NCBI GenBank assembly: GCA_030065095.1
Contig: JASJDP010000018.1
Span: 36,684-100,683, forward strand
Direction: 5' to 3'
DNA from: Rhodobacter sp.
GTDB lineage: Bacteria > Pseudomonadota > Alphaproteobacteria > Rhodobacterales > Rhodobacteraceae
Length of the DNA stretch: 64,000 bases
Positions 45,170 through 54,058 of the stretch are shown here, piece after piece (position 1 is the stretch's first letter; every line of letters starts with the position of its first letter). Below the pieces are notes generated by a model. That model saw only the letters and a program-made list of their open reading frames with translations. It had not been told where the DNA came from and did no database searches. Made by a program: the position numbers and the translations under genes.

Positions 45170-46363
45170 ATGAAGGTGAACTCGGCACGGTTTCTGGCGG
45201 ATCTGCACGCATTGCGGCAATTCGGGGCCTCGGGCGTGGGCAAGGGCGTGGTGCGGCCGGCCTTTTCACGGGCGGATATCGCGGCGCGTGAGTGGCTGAC
45301 CGGACGGATGCGAGAGGCCGGGCTGAAGCCGCAGCTGGATCCGGTTGGCAACCTGTTCGGGCTTGCCGGGGGGCGGGGCGTGTTGCTGGGCTCGCACAGC
45401 GACAGCCAGCCCGAGGGCGGTTGGCTGGACGGCGCATTGGGCGTGATCGCCGGCCTGGAGGTCGCACGCGCCGCACGCGAGGCCGGCGGGCCGGCCGTGT
45501 CGGTCATCTCGTTCCAGGACGAAGAAGGCCGCTATGGGGCTCTGACCGGCAGTTCGGTTTGGTCGGGCGGGCTGCTGCCCGAAGTCGCCGACGCGATGCT
45601 GTCCGCGGACGGCGAGACATTTGCCGAGGCCAGGGCACGAGTGGCGCATTTGGCGGGAGGCAGGGTCGATCCGGCGCAATTCACCAGCTTCATCGAGATG
45701 CACATCGAGCAGGGTCCGTGGCTGCAGCAGGCGAATGATGCGGTCGGCGTTGTGACCTCGATCGTCGGCCTGCGCGGGCTGGACATCGTCTTTGAGGGGC
45801 AGCAGAACCATGCAGGCACCACGGCGATGCACGTGCGCCGCGATGCGTTCCAGGGGCTGGCTGCGTTCAACGCCCGGCTCAACGACCGGTTGCCGGGGGT
45901 GGCGACCGAGCGCAGCGTCTGGACCATCGGAGAGGTCGCCCTGTCGCCCAATGCCAGTTCCATCATACCGGGGCGCGTGGCGTTTCATGTGCAATGGCGC
46001 GATGCCGAGACCGAACGGCTGGACCGGATGGAGGCGATCATTCGCTCGGCGGCGGACGACATTGCGGCCTTACGCGGGCTGAAGCTGACGGTGTCGGCGC
46101 GGCCGCCGCTGGCCCCGGTGGCGATGGATGGCGATTTGCAGGCGGTGCTGTCCGATGCCGCCGATGCGGTCGTGCCCGGTCGCTGGCAGGCGATGCCCTC
46201 GGGTGCCGTGCACGACGCCAGCAACGTGGCGCGCCTTATGCCGGTCGCAATGGTGTTCGTGCCGTCCATCGGCGGGATCAGCCACGATTTCGCCGAAGAT
46301 ACCGACGAGGCCGATCTGGTGGCGGGGCTGGAGGTTTTGGCGGAAGCGGTGGCACGGATGTAG
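45170..46363 (+). CDS. Hydantoinase/carbamoylase family amidase (M20 metallopeptidase fold)
   Basis: A 397-residue zinc-dependent hydrolase of the N-carbamoyl-amino-acid hydrolase/ureidoglycolate hydrolase group. Metal ligands appear in [20 protein letters not shown] and [20 protein letters not shown] is the dimerisation/substrate segment. AAGGA lies upstream of the ATG at 45170. It is divergent from the saccharopine pair. Exact substrate unknown. Confidence 0.87.
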   Translation: MKVNSARFLADLHALRQFGASGVGKGVVRPAFSRADIAAREWLTGRMREAGLKPQLDPVGNLFGLAGGRGVLLGSHSDSQPEGGWLDGALGVIAGLEVARAAREAGGPAVSVISFQDEEGRYGALTGSSVWSGGLLPEVADAMLSADGETFAEARARVAHLAGGRVDPAQFTSFIEMHIEQGPWLQQANDAVGVVTSIVGLRGLDIVFEGQQNHAGTTAMHVRRDAFQGLAAFNARLNDRLPGVATERSVWTIGEVALSPNASSIIPGRVAFHVQWRDAETERLDRMEAIIRSAADDIAALRGLKLTVSARPPLAPVAMDGDLQAVLSDAADAVVPGRWQAMPSGAVHDASNVARLMPVAMVFVPSIGGISHDFAEDTDEADLVAGLEVLAEAVARM

Positions 46364-46390
46364 GGCCGCCGCCACACGCGGCGCGTGCCG

Positions 46391-46555
46391 TCAATACAGG
46401 TGAAGCATTCCCTTGATTTCGGGAAGGACGGCGGCGGCGGCGATACCGACGATGGCGCCGATGCCCAGCCGTACCGGCAGGCGCGGGAAATTCGGGGCGA
46501 CGGCGCTGAGGCAGCCGCAGACGATGGCGTAAAAGGCAAGCGTAATCGGGTCCAT
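46391..46555 (-). CDS. Small membrane protein
   Basis: A 54-residue protein starting M-D-P-I-T-L-A-F-Y-A-I-V with two hydrophobic segments (residues ~4-20 and ~29-47). Similar short proteins are common in this bacterial family. No clear Shine-Dalgarno is seen; the longer frame upstream looks non-coding. Confidence 0.55.
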   Translation of the reverse strand: MDPITLAFYAIVCGCLSAVAPNFPRLPVRLGIGAIVGIAAAAVLPEIKGMLHLY

Positions 46556-46760
46556 GACCCATGATAACACGGGCTGCGCGTATCGGAAGCCTGGTTCATC
46601 CTGCGGCATCACGAGGGCTTGACTGTCCCGCGCTGATGGGACGGAATGTTGCGCGTCTGTTCGGTTGACCTTTGCGAAAGATGCGTCATGTTGCGAACAG
46701 CCCGTAGCCGCCGCGTTGCGGACGGGGCCGCCGGAACAACCGGCGATGGGAGGACGACAT

Positions 46761-48734
46761 TTGACCGACAGTTCAGTGGCGCAGGACGCTCTGATCTCTA
46801 TTCCCGCATTGCTTGCGCGCAATGCCAGGAAGTACGGGGCCAGCACCGCGTATCGCGAAAAGGAGTTCGGGATCTGGCAGACCTGGACCTGGATCGAGGC
46901 GGCAGAGGAAATACGCGCGACGGCGCTGGGCTTGCTGAACATCGGCGTCGAGAAGGGCGACTATGTTGCATTGGTCGGGCGCAATCGGCCGGCGCATTAC
47001 ATGGCGATGGTGGCTGCGCAGATGGTAGGGGCGATCCCCGTGCCGCTCTATCAGGACGCCGTGGCCGAAGAGATGGCGTATGTCCTGGACCATTGCGGCG
47101 CGCGCTTCGTGATCTGCGGCGACCAAGAGCAGGTCGACAAGGTCATCGAGGTACAGGAGACGATCCACCATATCGAGCATGTGATCTACAACGACAAACG
47201 CGGCATGCGGAAATACGATCACACGAACCTCAACTGGCTGCACGACATCCAGGCCGAGGGACGGGCAAGCCACCAGCGGTTCGATGCCGAGCTGGACAAG
47301 CGGATCGCGGAGATCACCTATGACGACACCTGCGTGATGCTTTACACGTCCGGCACGACCGGACGGCCCAAGGGCGTGGTGCTGTCGAACCGCAACATCA
47401 TCGAGGCGTCCAAGGCCTCGTCCGAGTTCGACCATCTGCGCCAGGACGAGCAGATTCTGGCCTATCTGCCGATGGCCTGGGTGGGCGATTTCATTTTTTC
47501 GGTGGGGCAGGCCTATTGGAACAGCTTCTGCGTCAATTGCCCCGAACGGCCCGAAACGATGTACGAGAACCTGCATGAGATCGGGCCGACCTATTTCTTT
47601 GCCCCGCCGCGCTATTTCGAAGAGCGCATCACGCTGCTCTTGATCCGGATGGAGGATGCCGGGCGGCTGAAGAAGTGGCTGTTCGACACTTTCATGGCGC
47701 ATGCCAAGACCGTCGGGCCGAAGCTCTTGGACGGCAAGCCGGTGGGCGGCTGGGACCGGTTCAAATACTGGCTGGGCAACATCTTTATCTACGGGCCGGT
47801 GCGGAACCGGGCGGGAATGAGCCACGTGCGCGTGGCCTACACCGCGGGCGAGGCGATCGGGCCCGAGATTTTCGAGTTCTGGCGCTCGCTGGGGATCAAT
47901 CTCAAACAGCTTTACGGCCAGACCGAGGCGTCGGTGTTCATCACCAACCACCCCGATCACGAGGTTCGGTCGGACACCGTGGGCGTTCCGATTCCCGGCG
48001 TCGAAATCCGGATCGGCGACAATGGCGAGGTCTACTATCGCTCGCCCGGGACCTTCGTGGAGTATTACAAGAACCCCGAGTCCACCGCCTCGACCAAGGA
48101 TGCAGAGGGCTGGGTGGCCACCGGAGATGCCGGATTCATCGAAGAGGCGACCGGGCATCTGCGGATCATCGACCGCGCCAAGGATGTGGGCAAGATGGCG
48201 GACGGGTCGCTGTTTGCACCGAAATACGTCGAGAACAAGCTGAAATTCTATCCCAACATCCTGGAGGCGGTGGTGATCGGCGCGGGCCGCGACACGTGCT
48301 GTGCGATGATCAACATCGATCTGACGGCAGTGGGCAACTGGGCCGAGCGCAACAACATCGCCTATGCGTCCTATCAGGAACTGGCGGCGCATCCGAAAGT
48401 CTATGCGATGGTGCAGGAGCATATCGAAGAGGTGAACCGCTCGGTCGCGCAGGACGAGATGCTGTCGGGCTGCCAGATCCACAGATTCCTGATCTTGCAC
48501 AAGGAACTGGACGCCGACGATGGCGAGCTGACACGGACGCGCAAGGTGCGCCGGGCGATCATCGGCGAGAAGTTCAAGGATCTGGTCGATGCGCTCTATG
48601 ACGGGTCCGAGAGCATCTATACCGAGACCGAGGTGACCTACGAGGACGGCCGCAAGGGCAAGATCACCGCGACGCTGGAAATTCGCGACGCGGCGGTGGC
48701 ACAGCGGGTGCAGCACAAGATGGCGGCGGAATAG
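46761..48734 (+). CDS. Long-chain acyl-CoA synthetase-like AMP-binding protein
   Basis: A 657-residue AMP-forming ligase. Y-T-S-G-T-T-G-R-P-K-G is the P-loop, Y-G-Q-T-E-A-S the A5 motif and the region around T-G-D-A-G-F-I and A-P-K-Y-V-E-N-K-L-K the C-terminal hinge. GGGAGG lies 7 bases before the TTG at 46761, which decides the start; an ATG at 46746 is the alternative. It opens a Liv-type ABC transporter operon, so it may attach CoA to the imported acid. This ligase-plus-Liv arrangement is common in alphaproteobacteria. Confidence 0.88.
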   Translation: MTDSSVAQDALISIPALLARNARKYGASTAYREKEFGIWQTWTWIEAAEEIRATALGLLNIGVEKGDYVALVGRNRPAHYMAMVAAQMVGAIPVPLYQDAVAEEMAYVLDHCGARFVICGDQEQVDKVIEVQETIHHIEHVIYNDKRGMRKYDHTNLNWLHDIQAEGRASHQRFDAELDKRIAEITYDDTCVMLYTSGTTGRPKGVVLSNRNIIEASKASSEFDHLRQDEQILAYLPMAWVGDFIFSVGQAYWNSFCVNCPERPETMYENLHEIGPTYFFAPPRYFEERITLLLIRMEDAGRLKKWLFDTFMAHAKTVGPKLLDGKPVGGWDRFKYWLGNIFIYGPVRNRAGMSHVRVAYTAGEAIGPEIFEFWRSLGINLKQLYGQTEASVFITNHPDHEVRSDTVGVPIPGVEIRIGDNGEVYYRSPGTFVEYYKNPESTASTKDAEGWVATGDAGFIEEATGHLRIIDRAKDVGKMADGSLFAPKYVENKLKFYPNILEAVVIGAGRDTCCAMINIDLTAVGNWAERNNIAYASYQELAAHPKVYAMVQEHIEEVNRSVAQDEMLSGCQIHRFLILHKELDADDGELTRTRKVRRAIIGEKFKDLVDALYDGSESIYTETEVTYEDGRKGKITATLEIRDAAVAQRVQHKMAAE

Positions 48735-49007
48735 ATGTTCCTTTCCAGGTTTCCATGGTTTGCGGCATTCGGCGCGATAACGTTCCTCTCGATCTATCTG
48801 CTCAGTCTTACGCCTACATATCCCATGCTAAGATGGGTGGTTTTCGCCGTTTTGATGGGCTTGGCGCTTTATCACATCGAGCAGTTCAAGGTGGATGTTG
48901 ATGGCCAAACCAAGACAAACTGGGGCGCCTTGATCAAGTCATTCTCAATCTACGGGATCTTCGGAGTTTTGGGCGGCTACGTCGGTTTGAGGGTATTTGC
49001 TGAATGA
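48735..49007 (+). CDS. Small three-segment membrane protein within the Liv operon
   Basis: A 90-residue protein with three hydrophobic segments (residues ~7-25, ~29-46 and ~68-86). It starts directly after the ligase stop and overlaps livG by 4 bases. Codon use is AT-richer than that of the flanking genes. No family recognised. Confidence 0.7.
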   Translation: MFLSRFPWFAAFGAITFLSIYLLSLTPTYPMLRWVVFAVLMGLALYHIEQFKVDVDGQTKTNWGALIKSFSIYGIFGVLGGYVGLRVFAE

Positions 49008-49822
49008 AAGACACCATCGAAAGCTATGTCACCCCGGACGGGCGCACCATCGGCGGGGTGCTGATGGAGATGAAGAACATCACCCTGCGGTTCGGGGGCG
49101 TGACGGCGATCAAGGACATCTCGTTCGACATCCGCGAGGGCGAGATCCGGGCGATCATCGGTCCGAACGGGGCGGGTAAGTCGTCGATGCTGAATGTGAT
49201 TTCCGGCTTCTACCACCCGCAGGAGGGCGAGGTCTGGTTCCGGGGCGATAGGCGGCCGCCGATGAAGCCCTACCAGGTGGCCCAGCAGGGGATCGCGCGG
49301 ACGTTCCAGAACATCGCGCTGTTTGAAGGCATGACGGTTCTCGACAACGTGATGACCGGTCGTCTGACGCATATGAGGGCGGGCATGCTGGCCCAGGCGC
49401 TGTGGAAGGGCCGGGCCGAGGCGGAAGAGACAGAGAACCGCGAAAAGGTCGAAAAGATCATCGATTTCCTCGAGATCCAGTCGATCCGGAAGACACCTGT
49501 CGGGCGGCTGCCCTACGGATTGAAGAAGCGGGTGGAACTGGCGCGGGCGCTGGCGGCGGAACCGATGCTTCTGCTGCTCGACGAACCGATGGCGGGGATG
49601 AACGTCGAGGAGAAGGAGGATATGAGCCGTTTTGTCCTGGACGTGAACGACGAATTCGGTACGACCATCGCGCTGATCGAGCACGATATGGGCGTCGTGA
49701 TGGATTTGTCGGACCGTGTGGTGGTGATGGACTACGGCAAGAAGATCGGCGACGGCACGCCGGACGACGTGCGCAACAATCAAGCGGTGATCGATGCCTA
49801 TCTGGGGGTAAGCCATGACTGA
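49004..49822 (+). CDS. livG: Branched-chain-amino-acid-type ABC transporter ATPase (LivG-like)
   Basis: A 272-residue ABC ATPase. Walker A is G-P-N-G-A-G-K-S, Walker B L-L-L-L-D-E-P-M-A-G, and the signature is the LivG form L-P-Y-G-L-K-K-R. About 20 residues precede the usual LivG start. It overlaps the previous gene by ATGA. It energises uptake with the LivF-like ATPase at the end of the operon. Confidence 0.9.
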   Translation: MKDTIESYVTPDGRTIGGVLMEMKNITLRFGGVTAIKDISFDIREGEIRAIIGPNGAGKSSMLNVISGFYHPQEGEVWFRGDRRPPMKPYQVAQQGIARTFQNIALFEGMTVLDNVMTGRLTHMRAGMLAQALWKGRAEAEETENREKVEKIIDFLEIQSIRKTPVGRLPYGLKKRVELARALAAEPMLLLLDEPMAGMNVEEKEDMSRFVLDVNDEFGTTIALIEHDMGVVMDLSDRVVVMDYGKKIGDGTPDDVRNNQAVIDAYLGVSHD

Positions 49823-49831
49823 TCTGCAGCC

Positions 49832-49854
49832 ACGAATTTTCGCCGAAAATTCGT
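49832..49854. repeat. Perfect hairpin between livG and livH
   Basis: A 10-base perfect inverted repeat, ACGAATTTTC-GCC-GAAAATTCGT, lies 15 bases before the livH start, next to its GGAGG Shine-Dalgarno. It could be a palindromic repeat element or a structure that tunes livH translation or mRNA stability. Confidence 0.7.
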
Positions 49855-49869
49855 CTTTGGAGGTCTGCA

Positions 49870-50856
49870 ATGCCTGAGCAGCTTCTTTTTGCGGCGGAAG
49901 TCACGCTGAACGGCCTGATGGCCGGTGTGCTTTACGCGCTCGTTGCCCTGGGCTTTGTGCTGATCTTCAAGGCATCGGGCATCTTCAACTACGCCCAGGG
50001 CGTCATGGCGCTGTTCGCCGCCCTGACGCTTGTCGGCATCATGGACGGGCAGGTGCCGTTCGCGCATCTGATCAACGCGATCTTCGGGACCGAGGTGCAC
50101 CATTTCGGCTGGCATGTGCCGGCGCTGCTTGCGATCCTGTTCACGATGGTGCTTATGGTCGCCTTCGCCTGGGTCGTGAACCATTTCGTGCTGCGGCATC
50201 TGGTGAACCAGGAGCCGATCATCCTGTTCATGGCGACGATCGGGCTTGCCTATTTCCTCGAAGGATTCGGCGATATCATGTGGGGGTCGGACATCAAGAA
50301 GCTCGATGTCGGCCTGCCGCAGGGTCTGAACGGGTGGATCGACGAGACGACGTTCAACGCCTTCGGCTATGGGTTCTTTATCGACAATCTCGATATCGTG
50401 GCGACGGTGATTGCGGCCCTGCTGGTGACCGCGCTGGTGGTGTTCAGCCAGTACACCAAGCAGGGGCGGGCACTGCGTGCGGTGGCAGACGACCATCAGG
50501 CCGCGCTGTCGGTGGGAATTTCGCTGAATTTCATCTGGGTACTGGTCTGGTCGGTCGCGGGCTTTGTCGCGCTGGTCGCGGGCATCATGTGGGGGGCGAA
50601 GTCGGGCGTGCAGTTTTCCCTGTCGCTGATCGCTCTCAAGGCGTTGCCGGTCTTGATGCTGGGCGGCTTCACCTCGATCCCCGGCGCGATCGTCGGCGGG
50701 CTGATCATCGGGGTGGGCGAGAAGCTTTTCGAATTCCTGCTGGGGCCGGCCTTGGGCGGCGCGACGGAGAACTGGTTCGCCTATGTGCTGGCGCTGTTGT
50801 TCCTGGTGTTCCGGCCGCAGGGGCTGTTCGGGGAGAAGATCATTGAACGTGTGTAG
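49870..50856 (+). CDS. livH: Branched-chain-amino-acid-type ABC permease (LivH-like)
   Basis: A 328-residue permease with about eight membrane segments. It carries the LivH pattern G-L-M-A-G-V-L-Y-A-L-V-A-L-G near the N-terminus and the cytoplasmic coupling loop G-R-A-L-R-A-V-A-D-D. GGAGG precedes the ATG. It pairs with LivM in the inner membrane. Confidence 0.9.
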   Translation: MPEQLLFAAEVTLNGLMAGVLYALVALGFVLIFKASGIFNYAQGVMALFAALTLVGIMDGQVPFAHLINAIFGTEVHHFGWHVPALLAILFTMVLMVAFAWVVNHFVLRHLVNQEPIILFMATIGLAYFLEGFGDIMWGSDIKKLDVGLPQGLNGWIDETTFNAFGYGFFIDNLDIVATVIAALLVTALVVFSQYTKQGRALRAVADDHQAALSVGISLNFIWVLVWSVAGFVALVAGIMWGAKSGVQFSLSLIALKALPVLMLGGFTSIPGAIVGGLIIGVGEKLFEFLLGPALGGATENWFAYVLALLFLVFRPQGLFGEKIIERV

Positions 50857-50934
50857 GACCGGACCGGTCGGCGACGTCTGCCACTGCGGACCCATCGCCG
50901 GGATCGACGCGAAGCGGCAGAGGACGAGACCGGG

Positions 50935-51132
50935 ATGACCCGCAAGACGACGCTAAAATGGATCGCCAACGGCAATGTCCTGGGCTGGTCGGCGTTCTGG
51001 GTCTTCGGTTTTCTGGCGGTGACGGCACCGGCGCAAGCGACCGGGCAGATGGTTGGCGCGGCGGTGGTGTCGTTTCTGGGGCTGGTCCTGGGCGTCTGGT
51101 GCTATCTGCGGCTGATGCGGGGGGATGCCTGA
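50935..51132 (+). CDS. Small two-segment membrane protein
   Basis: A 65-residue protein with two hydrophobic segments (~16-34 and ~40-58). It lies between livH and the VOC gene and its stop touches the GTG of the next gene. No family recognised. Confidence 0.6.
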   Translation: MTRKTTLKWIANGNVLGWSAFWVFGFLAVTAPAQATGQMVGAAVVSFLGLVLGVWCYLRLMRGDA

Positions 51133-51507
51133 GTGGCGCACAAGGCGCGCATCGGGGTGCTGTGCATCGATTGCCGGACCGAGGATCTGGAACCGGCAAC
51201 GGCCTATTGGTCGGCGATGCTGGGGGTCGAGGGCAAGGTCGATCCAGACGGAAAATATGCACAGCTGGACGGGCACCGAGGCTATCCCAAGGTGCTGTTG
51301 CAGGCGGTGGATCACGACCCGCGCGTACATCTGGACGTGGAGACCGACGATCCGGATGCCGAGTGCGAACGCCTGAAGGCTCTGGGCGCGACGGAGGTTG
51401 CGCGGGTCAAGACCTGGATCGTGATGGAGGCGCCGACGGGGCACCGGTTTTGCCTGGTGCGCCCGCAGGGCGAGGATTGGCCGGGTGCGGCCAGGGAGTT
51501 CGATTAG
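51133..51507 (+). CDS. VOC/glyoxalase superfamily protein
   Basis: A 124-residue protein with the vicinal-oxygen-chelate fold: paired strands I-G-V-L-C-I-D-C and V-H-L-D-V-E-T-D, with closing P-T-G-H-R-F-C-L-V. The start is a GTG directly after the previous stop. It ends directly before livM. A metal-dependent isomerase, lyase or ring-cleaving step on the imported compound is possible. Confidence 0.8.
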   Translation: MAHKARIGVLCIDCRTEDLEPATAYWSAMLGVEGKVDPDGKYAQLDGHRGYPKVLLQAVDHDPRVHLDVETDDPDAECERLKALGATEVARVKTWIVMEAPTGHRFCLVRPQGEDWPGAAREFD

Positions 51508-52632
51508 ATGTTCTACCGTGAAGCGGGCGATTTCAGCACCACCTATAGCGAGGACAGCCAGACCTTTCCGATCAAGTTCGACCGGGTCCGGTATTATGTC
51601 GTGCTGGCGGTGGCGTTTCTGGTGGTGCCGTTCATTGTCAACGACTACTGGCTGAATGCGGTTCTGCTGCCGTTTCTGATCTATGCCATCGCGGCAATCG
51701 GGTTGAACATCCTGACCGGGTATTGCGGTCAGGTGAGCCTTGGCACCGGTGGGTTCATGGCGGTGGGGGCCTATGCCTGTTACAAGTTCATGACGGGCAT
51801 GGACATTTATCTGATGGGTGCGGATGGCGAGTGGGTGCGCTATGCGCTGCCGCCGATAAACATCTTCTTTTCGGTGATCCTGGCCGGATTCGTCACCGCC
51901 TTCGTGGGGCTCCTGTTCGGGCTGCCGTCCCTGCGGATCAAGGGTTTCTATCTGGCCGTGGCCACGCTGGCGGCACAGTTTTTCCTCGTCTGGCTCTTCA
52001 ACAAGTGGTCGTGGACTTACAATTATTCGGCCTCGGGCCAGATCAACGCGCCGACGCGCGGGGTGCTGGGATACGAAGTGACCGGGCCGACCGCAGAACC
52101 CTGGGCGGCCTATCTGTTCTGTCTGATCTTCGTGGTGGTGCTGGCGTGGATCGCGCGGAACCTGACGCGCGGATCGATGGGGCGCCGGTGGATGGCGATC
52201 CGCGACATGGACATCGCCGCCGAAATCATCGGGGTCAATCCGCTGGGGGCGAAGCTGTCGGCATTCGGGGTGTCGTCATTTTTTGTCGGCGTCTCGGGGG
52301 CCTTGTTCTTTGCCGTCTACCTCGGCGCGGTCGAGGTGGGCGAGGCGTTCGGGATCCAGAAATCCTTCCTGGTCCTTTTCATGATCATCATCGGCGGGCT
52401 CGGGTCGATCTTCGGCTCGTTCGCGGGGGCGGCCTTTATGGTGCTGCTGCCGGTGCTACTGAAGAACATCCTGGTGGGCACGCTCGGCTGGCCTACCGAT
52501 CTGGCGGCGCATATCGAATTCATCATCGTCGGCGCGCTGATCGTAATCTTCCTGATCGCCGAGCCGCACGGGCTGGCGCAGCTGTGGCGCATCGCGAAGG
52601 AAAAATTGAGATTGTGGCCCTTCCCGTACTAA
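51508..52632 (+). CDS. livM: Branched-chain-amino-acid-type ABC permease (LivM-like)
   Basis: A 374-residue permease with about nine to ten membrane segments and the LivM markers A-I-G-L-N-I-L-T-G-Y-C-G-Q-V-S-L-G and G-G-L-G-S-I-F-G-S-F-A-G-A. A hydrophilic N-terminus of about 30 residues precedes the first segment. Confidence 0.9.
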   Translation: MFYREAGDFSTTYSEDSQTFPIKFDRVRYYVVLAVAFLVVPFIVNDYWLNAVLLPFLIYAIAAIGLNILTGYCGQVSLGTGGFMAVGAYACYKFMTGMDIYLMGADGEWVRYALPPINIFFSVILAGFVTAFVGLLFGLPSLRIKGFYLAVATLAAQFFLVWLFNKWSWTYNYSASGQINAPTRGVLGYEVTGPTAEPWAAYLFCLIFVVVLAWIARNLTRGSMGRRWMAIRDMDIAAEIIGVNPLGAKLSAFGVSSFFVGVSGALFFAVYLGAVEVGEAFGIQKSFLVLFMIIIGGLGSIFGSFAGAAFMVLLPVLLKNILVGTLGWPTDLAAHIEFIIVGALIVIFLIAEPHGLAQLWRIAKEKLRLWPFPY

Positions 52633-52705
52633 GGTTCGGCCGCGAGGTGGCGTGCCCGGGGCATGCCCAAACAAAAGACGAGTGTATCAAGGGAGGACAA
52701 CTCGG

Positions 52706-53989
52706 ATGAAACTAAAACTTGCAGCTTGCGTTCTGGCGGGTGCGATGGCCGCGGGACCGGTAATGGCGGACCTTGTGTTTCCGTCGCTTTCCTACCGGAC
52801 CGGACCCTATGCCGCCAACGGCATCCCATTCGCCGACGGCTATGCCGATTACTTTTCACTCTTGAACGAGCGTGACGGCGGCATCGGCGGCGTTGCGACC
52901 CGGCTTTTGGAATGCGAGACCGGGTACAACACCGAAAAAGGCGTCGAGTGCTACGAGTCGACCAAGGGCGAAGGCAGCCTGATCTACCAGCCGCTGTCGA
53001 CGGGCATCACCTATCAGCTGATCCCCAAGGCCTCGGCCGACGGCATTCCGGTGCATTCGATGGGCTATGGCCGGACGTCCGCCGCCAACGGCAAGGTGTT
53101 CGAGTGGATCTTCAACTATCCGACGAACTACTGGAACGGCGCCTCGATCGCGGTCAAGCACATCCTCGACGTGAACGGCGGCGACATCTCCGGCAAGAAG
53201 ATCGCGCTGGTCTACCACAACTCGGCCTACGGCAAGGAGCCGATCCGCACGCTGGAAGAGCTGTCGGCAAAGCACGGCTTTGAGCTGCTGCTTCTGCCGG
53301 TCGATCACCCGGGCCAGGAGCAGAAGTCGCAATGGCTGCAGATCCGGCGTGAGCGCCCCGACAACGTGCTGATGTGGGGCTGGGGTGTGATGAACCAGGT
53401 CGCCATTCAGGAGGCCGCGAACATCCGTTACCCGATGGAGAACTTTATCGGAATCTGGTGGTCGGGTTCGGAGAACGACGTTCTGCCGGTCGGCGAGGGC
53501 GCCAACGGCTACAAGGCGCTGAACATGCACCTGCCGGGATCGGACTTTCCGATCTACGAAGATCTGAAGACCCATGTCTACGACAAGGGCATGGCCGCCG
53601 GCGCCGGCGACAATGCGGGCACCGTGCTTTACAACCGCGGTCTCTATGCGGCAATGCTGGCCGCTGAAGCGGCGAAGAAGGCCCAGGAGATCCACGGTGT
53701 GGCCGACATCACCCCGGCGATGATGCGCGATGGTATGGAAGCGCTGGAAATCACCGAGGACGGCATGGCCGCGTTGGGCTTGCCGAACTTCGGCCCCGCA
53801 TTCAGCGTGTCGTGCGAAAACCATGGCGGGTCTGGCCTGGGCATCGTGCAGCAGTGGGACGCTGCGGCCGGGAACTGGGTGCAGATCACCGACTATATCG
53901 CGCCGGATGCCGAGGTGATCAATGCGCTGATCATGGAAGACAGCGCGGCCTATGCGGCCGAAAACAACATCCAGGAACGCTGCAACTAA
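52706..53989 (+). CDS. Liv-type ABC transporter substrate-binding protein
   Basis: A 427-residue periplasmic binding protein with a Sec signal (residues 1-21, V-M-A). It has the Peripla_BP_6 pattern (F-A-D-G-Y-A-D-Y, G-K-K-I-A-L-V-Y-H-N-S-A-Y-G). GGGAGGA lies upstream of the ATG at 52706. It is unusually long for the family and lacks the canonical leucine-pocket text, so the ligand may not be a branched-chain amino acid. A strong hairpin follows. Confidence 0.87.
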   Translation: MKLKLAACVLAGAMAAGPVMADLVFPSLSYRTGPYAANGIPFADGYADYFSLLNERDGGIGGVATRLLECETGYNTEKGVECYESTKGEGSLIYQPLSTGITYQLIPKASADGIPVHSMGYGRTSAANGKVFEWIFNYPTNYWNGASIAVKHILDVNGGDISGKKIALVYHNSAYGKEPIRTLEELSAKHGFELLLLPVDHPGQEQKSQWLQIRRERPDNVLMWGWGVMNQVAIQEAANIRYPMENFIGIWWSGSENDVLPVGEGANGYKALNMHLPGSDFPIYEDLKTHVYDKGMAAGAGDNAGTVLYNRGLYAAMLAAEAAKKAQEIHGVADITPAMMRDGMEALEITEDGMAALGLPNFGPAFSVSCENHGGSGLGIVQQWDAAAGNWVQITDYIAPDAEVINALIMEDSAAYAAENNIQERCN

Positions 53990-53999
53990 GCGATTGCAA

Positions 54000-54027
54000 G
54001 GCCCGCCCCCGGCCACGGGGGCGGGCC
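54000..54027 (+). terminator. Strong GC hairpin after the binding-protein gene
   Basis: A 12-base perfect stem, GGCCCGCCCCCG/CGGGGGCGGGCC, with a 4-base loop lies 10 bases after the stop. It probably acts as a partial terminator or 3' stabiliser that lets the binding protein be made in excess of downstream genes. Confidence 0.7.
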
Positions 54028-54058
54028 GATTTGTACCTTTTCAAGCTGCCGTGAGCCC

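Noticed and set aside
46773..48716. 647-codon frame antisense to the acyl-CoA synthetase gene
   Set aside because: It is a shadow in high-GC DNA; the plus-strand frame has complete ligase motifs and a Shine-Dalgarno.
49798..50895. 365-codon frame antisense to livH
   Set aside because: Composition (His, Gln and Arg rich) is typical of shadows and livH is unmistakable.
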